From Agelas oroides (taxonomy: Eukaryota; Porifera; Demospongiae; Agelasida; Agelasidae): a DNA stretch of 64,000 nt. The translations under genes and the position numbers were made by a program. This document shows, piece by piece, positions 27,905 through 37,302 of the stretch; within the stretch, counting starts at the first letter, position 1, and each line of letters opens with the position of its first letter. The DNA lies in contig OX422194.1 of assembly GCA_949130485.1 (NCBI GenBank), forward strand, positions 1 to 64,000. Reading direction: 5' to 3'. A model generated the notes under the pieces. That model was not told the origin of the DNA. It worked only from the letters and a program-made list of their open reading frames with translations, and searched no databases.

Positions 27905-28175
27905 TTCTGTGCTGAGACTAGAAGGGAATTGGGAGGAGCAAGAGGGAAGAGAAACACGAGAACAACAGACAGCAGGATATTTTAAGACAACACAAGCCAT
28001 GCATATTGGTAGGTTCAGTTTGTTGGCATGCACACATCTTGCTGCTTCAGAATATGCTCCAGACTTATTTAGACTAGATGGGGAAAATGGAAAGGGGGCA
28101 AGAGGGGAGAGACACAGGACAGATTTAAGCAGGCAGCAGAGTATATTTTCTTGGACAAGCCATGCACACAAGAGT
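27905..28175. repeat. Diverged tandem duplication, period about 160 bp
   Basis: Two similar blocks follow one another. The first (about 27912-28010) has GAGACTAGAAGGGAATTGGG, then AGAGGGAAGAGAAACACGAG, AGACAGCAGGATATTTTAAG and ACAAGCCATGCATA. The second (about 28071-28170) has TAGACTAGATGGGGAAAATG, AGAGGGGAGAGACACAGGAC, GGCAGCAGAGTATATTTTC and ACAAGCCATGCACA. The order of the shared blocks is the same, with indels. Origin unknown. Confidence 0.6.
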
Positions 28176-28397
28176 GCAACACAAGTTTTACTCTTTAAGT
28201 CGAGTACATCACCACCTTGACGTCTTGGGAGAGGAGCACTCAATAACGGTGTCTCCCTCACACACCCTTTATCTTCCTCTCCCACTCATTCCACACCCTT
28301 CCCCTCACACACCCCTCACCCCCACCCCACACACCCCTTCACATACCCATGCACCCACACACCTTCAAGCTCCCAAGCCTTCATATCACATCTCTAG

Positions 28398-28810
28398 ATC
28401 TTTTGCACTTGGGTCGATCTGTCTTGGCCATTCAATCTTCCTCTCTGGGATCTTGTAGATACAAAACAGATGTTCATCAAAAATTGGTGGATAGCTAGAG
28501 CACAGAGGATGGAAGATGAAGAGGGAGGAGAGGGAGAAAGGGAGGAAAGGAGGGAGACAGAAAGGGAGGGGAGGGAAGAAATGAAGGAGAAAGGGGAGGA
28601 AAGAGAAATGTGGAGAATGGGGAAGATGGAAATTTCACCCCCGCCCACACATCCCCACACCCACCCACTTTCCACAATCCGCATCCCCACTTACCCCACA
28701 AGCATCTCACAGATGAGATACCAAGTGCCCACCAATCCACCTCCTTCCCGTGCCTCTGTCTCTGGATGATCTGTGGAGCCAGGTACTGTGGCGTACCACA
28801 GTGCGCACAT
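28398..28810 (-). pseudogene. AGC/PKA-type protein kinase gene fragment, broken
   Basis: Two exon-like pieces on the minus strand encode the middle of a PKA/PRKX-type kinase. The first (about 28695-28810) gives [16 protein letters not shown]...[10 protein letters not shown], the activation-segment end and subdomain IX, with splice-like borders. The second (about 28400-28494) continues YPPIFDEHLFCIYKI, then IEWPRQIDPSAKDL, subdomain X. Damage is visible: the conserved APE motif reads APQ, and one base is missing after the WWALG codons, so the expected LICEMLVG falls out of frame. No lobe with the Lys, HRD or DFG motifs is found nearby. This looks like a truncated intron-containing duplicate, not a processed copy. 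Confidence 0.65.
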
Positions 28811-29019
28811 CTGTGTGAGGGGGAGAGGTGAGCCCATGTGGAATCAGTCTTTCTACCACTTGTGGGAATATTTCCCAGGCCGTCTACAGTTTTCCGAGTG
28901 ACAGAAAGTGGCCTGCGAACACAGCTAGTGTTCAAAAGCACTAGTTATATTCTACTAGTATACTACACTCGAATAACACAAGTGACAACTGAAAATGTGG
29001 GGAAGCGGGGTAGGAGAGG

Positions 29020-30165
29020 GGGAGTGAGTAAAGGGGGAGAGAGGGAGAGGGGGAGAGGGGGGAAGAGTACAGACTTAAGTGCCATGATAGATGGTGACTA
29101 ATGGGGAGAGGGAAAAAAGGAAGGAGAGGAGGGAGGGGGAGGGGGAGGGAGGAGGAGGAGGGAGGAGGGAAGGGGGAGTAAGGTTAGAAAAGAGAGGGAG
29201 GGGGAGGGGAGGGAAGAGGGGGAGAGAAGAAAGGGAGGGAGGGAAGAGGGGGAGGAAAGAGAGGGAGGGGAGGAGGAAAGAGGGGGGAGGGAGGAGGATG
29301 GAAGGGGAGGAGGGGGAGAGAAGAGAGGGAGAGGAAGAGGGAGGGGGAGGGAGGAGGGGGAGGGAAAAGGGATGGAGGGAGGAGGGGAGGGGAGAGAGGA
29401 GGGTGGAAGGGGAAGGAGGGAGGAGGGAAGGAGGGAAGAGGGAGGCAAGGGGGGGGAGAAAAGAGAGGAGGGAAAGGAGGGAGGGAAGGGGAAGCTGGAG
29501 GGAAAGGAACTAGGAGAGGGAGGGAGAGGGAGGGAAGAGATGTAGGGAAGAGGGAGGGAAGAGAGGGAGGAAAGAGGGAGGGAGGAAAGAGAGGGAGGGA
29601 GGAAAGAGAGGGAGGGAGGGGAGAGGGAGGGGGAGGGAGGAGGGAGGAAGAGAGGAAGGGGAGGGGGAGGGGAGGGGCAGAGGGGAGGGAGGAGGGAGGA
29701 AGGAGGGGGAGGGAGGGAGGAGGGGGAGGAAAAGTGAGGAAGAGGGGAGGGAGGAGGGGAAGGAGGGAGGGAGTGGGAGTAGGGTTACGGAAGAGAGGGA
29801 GGGTTGGGAGGCAAGGGGAAGGATGGAGGAAGGTGGAGGGAAATGGGAGAGGGAGAGGGGAGAGGGAGGGGAGGGAGGGAGGGAGGAGGGGAGGGAGGGG
29901 AGGGAGGAGTGGGAGGGAGCAGGGAGGGAGGGAGGAGGGGAGGGAGAGGAGGGAGGAGTGGGAGGGAGGAGGGGAAGGGAGGGGAGGGAGGAGGGGAGGC
30001 AAGAAGGAGGGGAAGAGGAAGGAGGGGAGGAATGAGAGGAAGGATGGGGAGGGGGAGGGAGGGGAGGGAGGAGGGGGAGGGAGGAGGGGGAGGGAGGAGG
30101 GGGAGGGAGGAGGGGAGGAAGGAAGGGAGGAGGGGGAGGGAGGTGGAGAGAAGTGAGGCAGACTC
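29020..30165. repeat. Polypurine tract, about 1.1 kb of GGGA/GGAGG
   Basis: The + strand is almost purely G and A (GGGAGG, GGGGAGGGAGG, AGAGAGGG), with very few pyrimidines over more than 1 kb. Mirror-like runs make it a candidate for triplex (H-DNA) or G-quadruplex structure. The long ORFs on either strand (Gly/Arg/Glu or Pro/Ser-rich, for example 29184-30338 minus) are low-complexity artefacts. Confidence 0.9.
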
Positions 30166-30663
30166 ACATGTTGAATGCAGAATGGAAGAATGGATTTCTC
30201 GCTGTTGAGTGCTCCACTCATCTCACCAGAATCATCTCTGAGAGTCAATCTTGAGCAAAAAAATGCTTCGTGGGGATGTCTCCAGCCAACACCACATGAC
30301 CTGTGCCTGTGTGTGGGTGTGTGGGATGGTGGGTGCATGAGGTGGAGGGTGTGTGCATGGAGGGGGTGTGGGGTGGTGTGTTGGGTGGAGGGTGTGGGTG
30401 AAAGTGTACAGGCAGAGGAAACGTGTGTATAGAAGGGTGTGAGTGTTGGTAAGGTCTGGTGGAGGAGGGTACATGTCTTGTCACACTAGGTTTGTTCAAT
30501 AGCAACAATCTTGTAACATTCACTGGCCACAATTGCAGATGGTTTAATAAATAATTAACTATTACTTAGGCAACACACTGGACCAGATATAAGCAACATT
30601 CTTACACGTTGCCTAGTTATATGCACATTCTTACATGTTGCACTAGGTAACAGGTTATACTAT
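30166..30663. other. Stretch without a gene; G/T-rich low complexity
   Basis: Positions 30300-30470 are G/T-rich (GTGTGTGGGTGTGTGGGATG and similar), and 30540-30660 is AT-rich. The string CATTCTTACA(C/T)GTTGC occurs at about 30598 and 30628 and again at about 31190, so it may mark the edges of a small composite element around the foldback at 30664. A short minus-strand string (GDIPTKHFF near 30270) is not enough to claim more kinase sequence. Confidence 0.5.
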
Positions 30664-30788
30664 TTGATGGGTGAGAAGGCAATATGGCTGGATATTGCAC
30701 GAGTGTGTGGCCATATTTTCACGAGCCGCAGGCGAGTGAAAATACAGCACAAGAGTGCAATACCCAATTGCCTTCTCACACATCAAAC
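30664..30788. mobile_element. Foldback / MITE-like element
   Basis: The left arm begins TTTGATGGGTGAGAAGGCAA, and the right arm ends TTGCCTTCTCACACATCAAA, its near complement. The arms stay complementary for about 55-60 bp (shared strings TATTGCAC and TATTTTCAC) with small gaps. They meet at a short centre around GAGCCGCAGGCGAG. There is no coding capacity. It has the shape of a non-autonomous DNA transposon or foldback element. Confidence 0.7.
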
Positions 30789-31339
30789 AATAGATTTATT
30801 ACATACTACTGTCATTTTAGTGGCACCTACAAGATAGAAGCTACTGCACATGCGCAGTACAAAGGTCGTTGCTGCATTACATATTTAATGAGCTTCTGGC
30901 TGCTGGCCTGTTTCTAGCTTTGGACGGCACCAGCACGCGTACCGATCCCTCTACCAGTGGAAGAAAGTACTGTAAGTTAGTAAATAATCCCGTCTTCCTC
31001 CATAATGAAAGCTTATTCGTTGTTTCAGCAGCGGCTACGAGTGCATTCCAATTAAAACACACAACGCGGTTGCTACGCAGCATATGTCTTGCAGGCTATC
31101 GAATACGGACTATCGAATATGGGAAAATATTAGTCATGTTTGCTCTATGGGAAATACTATTGGCGTGTATATTGGGTATATAATAACCATTCTTACATGT
31201 TGCCTAAGCAATACTATATAGCTACATGGCAGTGATAACTGATAACTGGTTCAGCTGTGAGTTCATAGAACATACGTATCTGCTAGCCTTGTTCCCAGGT
31301 GATTCCCACCTCCAGTTTTGATCGCTTGCAGTATTAAAA
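30789..31339. other. Stretch with no supported gene
   Basis: The only open frame (30869-31183, 104 codons) has no recognisable domain. Near 31280 lies a copy of the dispersed GTTCCCAG motif (CTTGTTCCCAGGTGATTCCC) that recurs at several foldback repeats in this window. Confidence 0.5.
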
Positions 31340-31612
31340 CGGAGGGGGGAGGCCTGGGAGAGTCACGTGCGTGACGTCAGGTAGACGTGAGGGTAGACGT
31401 GAGGGGGGCGGTGCCCGACGAAGAATCTCGAGGTCCTTCCTGTAATATCTTGTCCAAGAACTTGAGACTGTAACATTCAAAAGACAGCATCAATACAGCT
31501 CGTTGTTTCGTAGAGTCGAGGCTGATCAACACAAAGTTTGTGAATTACGATCGGGCACCGCCCCCCTCACGTCTACCTGACATCACGCACGTGACTCTTT
31601 CTCCCAGGCCTT
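31340..31612. mobile_element. Inverted-repeat element with CACGTG and GTGACGTCA arms
   Basis: The left arm (about 31350-31412) contains GGCCTGGGAGAGTCACGTGC, then GTGACGTCAGGTAGACGTGA and GGGGGGCGGTGCCCGA. The right arm (about 31552-31612) is its inverse (TCGGGCACCGCCCCCCTCAC to CACGTGACTCTTTCTCCCAG). The left arm carries an extra internal duplication of GTAGACGTGAGG. The spacer is about 140 bp. Each arm includes an E-box (CACGTG), and the left arm has a perfect CRE-like TGACGTCA. No protein is encoded. Confidence 0.7.
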
Positions 31613-31756
31613 CCCCTCGGTAGCTGATAATGTAATTAACACCTACAATTACCCAATTTACTGACCGCTGTATGTAAACTTGCCCCAGTTTTCATAGTGT
31701 CCAGACCCTATTTTTTGACGAGTCCGCAGGGCGTGTGCGAAAAATTTGGTCTGGGG

Positions 31757-32040
31757 ACGAGACTAGTCCTAGACCCCCTTGGACACATTATGTGGTCAGT
31801 CCTAGACCCCCTTGGACACATTATGCGGTAGGTCCTAGACCCCCTTTGACACATTATGTGCTCTGTCTTAGACCCCCTTGGACACATTATGTGCTCTGTC
31901 TTAGACCCCCTTGGACACATTATGTGCTCTGTCTTAGACCCCCTTGGACACATTATGTGCTCGGTCCTAGACCACCTTGAACACATTACGTGATTCATCC
32001 CTGACCCCCTTGGACACATGATATGATTTGTTCTCATCAG
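31757..32040. repeat. 33-bp minisatellite, about 8 copies
   Basis: Period 33 bp, with core CCCCTTGGACACATTATGTG followed by CTCTGTCTTAGAC. The central three copies are nearly identical and the outer copies are diverged. Because 33 is a multiple of 3, the minus strand stays open as an 11-residue protein repeat (RGSKTEHIMCP) within the frame 31708-32148. The ends of that frame lie inside foldback repeat DNA, so I treat it as non-coding. Just upstream (31735-31765), AAAATTTGGTCTGGGGAC matches the terminal repeats of the element at 33121-33863. Confidence 0.75.
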
Positions 32041-32057
32041 AGGGTTTTCTCGCAATT

Positions 32058-32137
32058 GCTGTAGTCTCGCAAGCCAGGCCTTTACCGTTCCGCAGCGCCG
32101 ATCGCGCTGCGGAACAGAAATCCTTGCGAGACTACAG
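32058..32137. mobile_element. Foldback element, nested palindromes
   Basis: The outer arms are CTGTAGTCTCGCAAG and CTTGCGAGACTACAG. The inner arms are GTTCCGCAGCGC and GCGCTGCGGAAC around a 5-base loop CGATC. Total length is about 80 bp. The outer sequence resembles other copies of a dispersed motif in this window, for example TTGCGAGACTACAATCC near 55268. Confidence 0.75.
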
Positions 32138-32757
32138 CTACATGCCAATGCGGCTCCTCACCTTGGCAAACATTGGCAGCACCTGTCGACCATAGATACT
32201 ATGTTGTCTCGGTAGCCCTCGTGCGTAGATACCACGGACGGAACAAGGAATGCTTGCAGCAAGTGGAGTAGGGTGCCCCGCTTCATTAGTGCGTGACCAC
32301 GCCCCATATTTGAGCTTCGACCCTTGCACCCGCATTGCCGAACAGCGGGTAATCTAGGGGTGAACTTGCGAATGTACGTAAGTGTAGCATGTATATTACT
32401 AACTTTACCCACTTTCAGCGTAGATGAGAGCAATGTAATGCGCCTGCGTGTATCAGTGGTATGCCCTACCTCCAATATCTGGGGCTTGATAAGGGGTAGG
32501 AGGGGAATTGACATGTCCAAATGGAACAAGCCGGGTACAAACCTGCGTGCTATCCCCCTACATATCTCTTACATATACCCATACCTCCCTGTCATGCACA
32601 GTGTATGACAGGTAGATATGGGTATCTGTGGAATTCACACAGAATTCTCTTAAGACATTTAACACAATGAGAGAGAATGTGTATTACATTTGAGGGGGAC
32701 AATCCCAACCTAGTACTAACCCCTCAGGAAAGATTCTGATGGCAAATCCCCCTGTTT

Positions 32758-32832
32758 CTGCAACATCCGCCCCAGGTATGCAAGGCAGTCTCGTTCTGAG
32801 ACCGCCTTGCATACCTGGGGCGGATGTTGCAG
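32758..32832. repeat. Long hairpin: 35-bp arms, 5-base loop
   Basis: The left arm (32758-32792) starts CTGCAACATCCGCCCCAGGT and the right arm (32798-32832) is its reverse complement, with one mismatch (A opposite C). The loop is GTTCT. As RNA the stem would be longer than a typical miRNA hairpin. As DNA it resembles a foldback transposon. No ORF. Confidence 0.85.
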
Positions 32833-32860
32833 AAGACCGTACCTAGCCTCGTTCCCAGTC

Positions 32861-32927
32861 CTCCACCACAGCTATCGTCGCTTGCAGCACGTTATTCATA
32901 CTGCAAGCGACAATAGCTGTGGTGGAG
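32861..32927. repeat. Second hairpin: 27-bp arms, 13-base loop
   Basis: The left arm (32861-32887) starts CTCCACCACAGCTATCGTCG and the right arm (32901-32927) is its reverse complement with one mismatch. It lies 28 bp downstream of the 35-bp hairpin. Flanks carry CTCGTTCCCAG (left) and CACGAGAC (right), a pairing that also frames other foldbacks here. Confidence 0.8.
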
Positions 32928-33120
32928 CACGAGACTATATGCAAGGTGGGGCATACCATTGAAAGGTGCGTAACTCTTCACGGGAAACCTGTGAGGTAAT
33001 CCTCGGATTCCTCCTCAAAACCATCCCAAGTTCCCCACTGGCCTGGTCCGTCTGACTTCACTTGGCATGCGACAGCTTGTGTTGTAGTTAGCAGAGGGCC
33101 TCTCAAGTTCACAATTTTGT

Positions 33121-33863
33121 ATACTATTGTATACTAAACCTTAGTCTTTGGACACTCACCAGTTAACTACTACATTTTGTCCCCAGACCAAATTTTGTGT
33201 GAGTGACCTTCAACCTTATCAAAAATTAGTCTGGACACATTCAAAGCAGTCTGTTTTCTAAAGTGTGTCTCCAAGTGTTGTATTTGCCTGAAGATCCTCC
33301 GGGGTTGAAATGTTGATTATGCGCCCGCGAATATCTATGCATAATATACCTGCACAATGATCAGCCTGGTTCTTCGAGGTCCAAACTACTAAAACCTTTT
33401 TTTGTGTGTAGGTTTGTTACTCTCAGAACACTTTGTCCTCAGTTGCATTGTACACCACAGGCTATAGCTTTATAATGTCTCCCAATTTTGACTTTCCTTC
33501 ATCATGGCACACTGCACACATACACATTCACACCACTGACAGTCTTGATACCAGGTCACTTGGCAGTCACAAGCTGAAACCAATGAAACTACTTGCTGTC
33601 AGGCATTGTCAGGTAAGAGTTCTTTGATTGTCCTTGTGTGACTGTAGGGTTTCACTACACCTATGGGTTACCCATGGCTAGAGAAAACATCCTGCCTGGC
33701 TTGTCAATTGTCTGGTTACTTCTCTTGGAGAATGTTCAGACTGCTTTGAATGTGTCCAGACTATAGGTTGAAGGTCACTCACACAAAATTTGGTCTGGGG
33801 ACACAATCTAGTAGTTAACTGGTGAGTGTCCAAAGACTAAGGTTTAGTATACAGTAGTATAGA
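33121..33863. mobile_element. DNA element with about 130-bp terminal inverted repeats
   Basis: The left arm (about 33121-33252) begins ATACTATTGTATACTAAACC and contains TTAGTCTTTGGACACTCACC, GACCAAATTTTGTGTGAGTG and TCTGGACACATTCAAAGCAG. The right arm (about 33736-33863) repeats these in inverse order and orientation (CTGCTTTGAATGTGTCCAGA ... AAGACTAAGGTTTAGTATAC). The arms differ by a few substitutions and one block around TTATCAAAAATTAG. The interior (about 480 bp) shows no transposase. This is the size and form of a non-autonomous TIR transposon. A solitary related fragment lies at about 31735. Confidence 0.8.
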
Positions 33864-36800
33864 GTGCCTGCTTTCCATTGAAGAAACCAAGAAGGGAGAG
33901 AGAAGGGGTTGTTGTTTTATGCTGGTATGTACCTAATTATTGTATTGTGTTACTTTAGACTGCACCCAGCGAGGGCCATTCCTCTGAAGAAGCTGCACAA
34001 GAAGTGTCTAAGGTATGTCGACAATCTGTTTAGTAGTGGTACTTACCTACGTTCAAAGGAGCACTAGAATTCTGTCTTCCAATTTTGATTTGTCTTCCAG
34101 CTTTGGAGAAAAATCAGACCAAAGCTGGGATACAAGGGGACAGTCCACTAAAGCATTCCCATGGTACACCTAGGCTTCCATGGCAACTGTGGGCTGTTCT
34201 GTCCTATATGTGCTCTGAGTATGCAACACCTGCCCAATAACTCAAGCTTCAGCTCAGTGTAGGCCAATTCCCTGACTGTCTTCTGCTTCTCGAACTCTTT
34301 TTCCCTTGTCACATTACATCATTGCACTCATTAGACAAATTCTTACAGCCTATGGCATTTACCAGGTGTAGTATTGTGTGATTGCATGTTCTGACTCAAC
34401 TTTCTGCAGTGAATTTAAAATGCATTTAGTCTTGCTGGGTACACACGAAGTCAGCCTGGTGTCAAGCCTCACGAGTGAGACTCGCTTCCACAGACTGAGA
34501 AGCCAGGGTACTGGTCTGACCTGGAAGACTAGTGTTTGTGACAGTTAGGCTTGGTCACAGGCCACTCCCAGATTTTATCTCATAGCTGTGGATATAAATT
34601 GGGAGAAGCCCTTGTACAGTTACTATATGGCACAAACTGGAAATAGTGGACTCGGTTCGTAATGATGGCAACATGCCCACGCAATGTGCAGTCAGTACAA
34701 GCCCATACTAGTGATCGGTCAGGAAAGTTCACCTAGGTATTTTGACAACAGCTGCACTTTGCAAGCACCAAGTCGCTAACGATGTGTAGTCTAGACAAGT
34801 GGAAGAAGGGCTGAGGAGCTGTGATTAATTATGCTGCACTCCAAATAGAATAGCCTTGTACAGAGGTTCAGGCCAGAACTAGAACAGCTTAGATAACTAT
34901 ACCTACAAGTAGCCTTACCATCTGTTTTTCGTCCTTGACGATAGTGTTTTGTCACTTAATTGACATGGAGTGACACACTTGCCCTTAGCCTGCTGCTGCT
35001 TTTCCGACCTTTTCGGTCAACGTCCACACATAATGCCTTTCACTTGCATCTACAAATCGTTAGCAACTTGGTACTTGCGAGGGGGGTAAGGGGACATTGT
35101 TACATACTCATAGACTGATTCACTGCTTGTACGTACACACATGCACACATCCAACACAGCTGCTGGAGAGGAAGGAGGACAGGGTGAGAGCCGTAGCAGG
35201 CCAAAGAGGGTGAAGAGGACAACCAAGTAAGGGCTTGTGTATTTAGCCTCATTCCCAAGTACTAGGCCTTGGCATGTTACGCATGAGAGTAGGGTGAAAG
35301 CATAGGAGCATATGCTGGCATAAGAAAGAGCTATAAAGGGCATGATTATGATCCGAAGCTCTACTATAGTGGGAATCCTAGCATTGGAGCCCTGTGTAAT
35401 ACATGCTGCATGCTTTCAATGATTTTGTCATTTCCTCCTCCATTCTGTAGTGTGGAGTATATTGACCAACTCTTGGGCCTGCGCTAAAATACAATTGCCA
35501 GGCCACCAAGTCTGCAATGAAGGCTGTACATGTGTCTTTGAGACAAGACATCTCTTTCTGGCCATTTAGTATTAGTTTAAAATCTATTTGATAATTGATG
35601 CACATACACAAGCTCCATGCTGAGTGATTTGTAAACAAATCTAAGTGAGACATTCTTGCTTGCAGCTACCAAACGTTTTTTGTTGCATCTACCTACATGT
35701 ATATCAGTTACCTACAGTAGCTAAGAGTCTTAGGAGCCATGCACTGATTTTGAGTCTGCTTACTTCTACCATGATCAATCAAATTTCCTCGCGGTGATGA
35801 TGTTTCCTTGGGGGCCCGTTTCCTTGATGATTTTCCGAGCGGTCAATAACACCGGAAATGGTGGACTCCAGTTAGTACGGAAATGTGGACTCATAATGAT
35901 GGCAACGTGCCCACGCATGTACGAAACTATGTGGCCAGTGCTGCGTATGCAGTCCCGTACTAGTCTAGTGATCGTAGTTTGCCTCCAGTGGTTTAAGAAG
36001 AACCATTACAGACTTCCGAACTACCAATTCGCCAACGGTATGTGTCGTTCTGCGTGTGCGTCATAGATAATATTATCTATGGTGTGCGTTGTCTGAGGGG
36101 GATCGAGAACTACCGGCTGAGGGACAAGTGCGTCGCGGCTCCGTGTCGAAACACCTGTCAGCACTCAGGACACTGCCATCAAGGACGAAGAAACAGATGG
36201 TAGGGCTACTTGAAAGTAAACCGTCCTAGTCCTGATGAGCTTCTGTGTGTGGCTTTTCTATTTAGTGCGCACCACTATGAAATCGCTGTTCCTCCCTTCT
36301 CTCACCAAATGGCTTGGTCGTAGCCTATGATCAGTTGTAGTTGGCATGCAAAATAAGCACACTGGCATATGATAGATGAACATGATAGAGACAAACCAAA
36401 AACAAATTTTTTACAAAAGTATCCAATTGTATAATAAGCTTGTTTATGGGCCTGCACCAGCCATCCACCAACTCAAAACCTGCAGAGTGGAGGGGGGATG
36501 GTGAATTGAACACAATATACTCTGTTTTGTATGTGTATCTATCTTTTGTAATGGTGTGTAGTGGAGGATGGAGGGTGGTAGGGAGGGGGCGCGGGAGATG
36601 GTGAAATTGAACACAAGAGACTCTGATTTGTATTGGTGTGTGTATACCTGACTGAGCTTGCCGTGAGCTTGCTGGCAGAGTGGTAGGGTGGAGTGAGGAG
36701 GGAGGGAGAGGGCGAGGGACGATCCAGAGAGGCCGTGTCCACAAAAGATGAGTCCTACACATACCAGAACAACCAAACAGAACGCTTCATTCAAAAGAAG

Positions 36801-36883
36801 CCTCATAGGACCCCTAGTGTGACGTATCATAGAATAACTATTTATGTATTTACTTGTGTGTTGTGTGAAAGGTTGAGTACATC
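33864..36883. other. 3-kb stretch without a defensible gene
   Basis: Possible isolated exons on the + strand have good splice borders but no recognisable protein: ACTGCACCCAGCGAGGGCCA at about 33960-34013 (TAPSEGHSSEEAAQEVSK, before GTATGT) and about 36120-36200. Two segments near 34640-34720 and 35850-35960 resemble each other (GGAAAT(A/G)GTGGACTC, AATGATGGCAAC(A/G)TGCCCACGCA), indicating an old duplication. ORFs at 35050-35343, 35378-35653 and 36331-36830 have no family resemblance. Confidence 0.5.
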
Positions 36884-37241
36884 ACCGGAGTCCCTTCTCT
36901 CTTGCTCCAGCTGGCGTATCCGAGAGGCGCGCTGTTCCAGCAGAGCCTTCATCTCCTGCAGTAGTTCACCACGACCATCTAGCTGTCCCCTCAGGCCAGA
37001 CACCTGGCCCTCCAAGTCCGATACATGAATGGAAGGGGAGAGAGGGAGAGGGTGGAAAATGGATGAAATACAACAGCTCCCTTAGACCAGCACTAGAACT
37101 GGCCCACGCTGAGCTCGACGCCCCCTCACCTGCTGTTTGAGGAGCATATTGCTGGTACGTGTGCCCTCTAGCTCAGTGAGGGTGGAGTCAAGCTCGGATA
37201 TCACCCGCTGCAGACTACTCTGGAGACAATCAGTAGCAGCA
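36884..37241 (-). pseudogene. Two coiled-coil exons of an unidentified gene
   Basis: The minus strand exon at 37130-37241 has an acceptor (CTCTCACAG) and a donor (GTGAGG). It encodes LQSSLQRVISELDSTLTELE followed by GTRTSNMLLKQQ. The second piece (about 36884-37030) encodes SDLEGQVSGLRGQLDGRGEL, then LQEMKALLEQRASRIRQLEQ and ERRDSG before a GTGATG donor. Heptad-like leucine spacing and charged residues indicate a coiled coil. The second piece has no clear AG acceptor at the expected join, and no further exons were found. It may therefore be a decayed fragment, or two exons of a longer gene that I cannot complete. The parent protein is not identifiable. Confidence 0.4.
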
Positions 37242-37302
37242 CTGTGAGAGAGGGGGGAGGGAGGAGAGGGAGGGAAGAGACACATTCCAACATCAATCAA
37301 CA

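Noticed and set aside
28838-29101. 87-codon ORF after the kinase fragment
   Set aside because: It runs into simple repeat and shows no family features.
29091-30338. Long Pro/Ser or Gly/Arg/Glu ORFs
   Set aside because: Artefacts of the polypurine tract: low complexity on both strands.
30232-30338. Possible extra kinase exon (GDIPTKHFF)
   Set aside because: Similarity to a kinase catalytic loop is too weak and needs a frame change.
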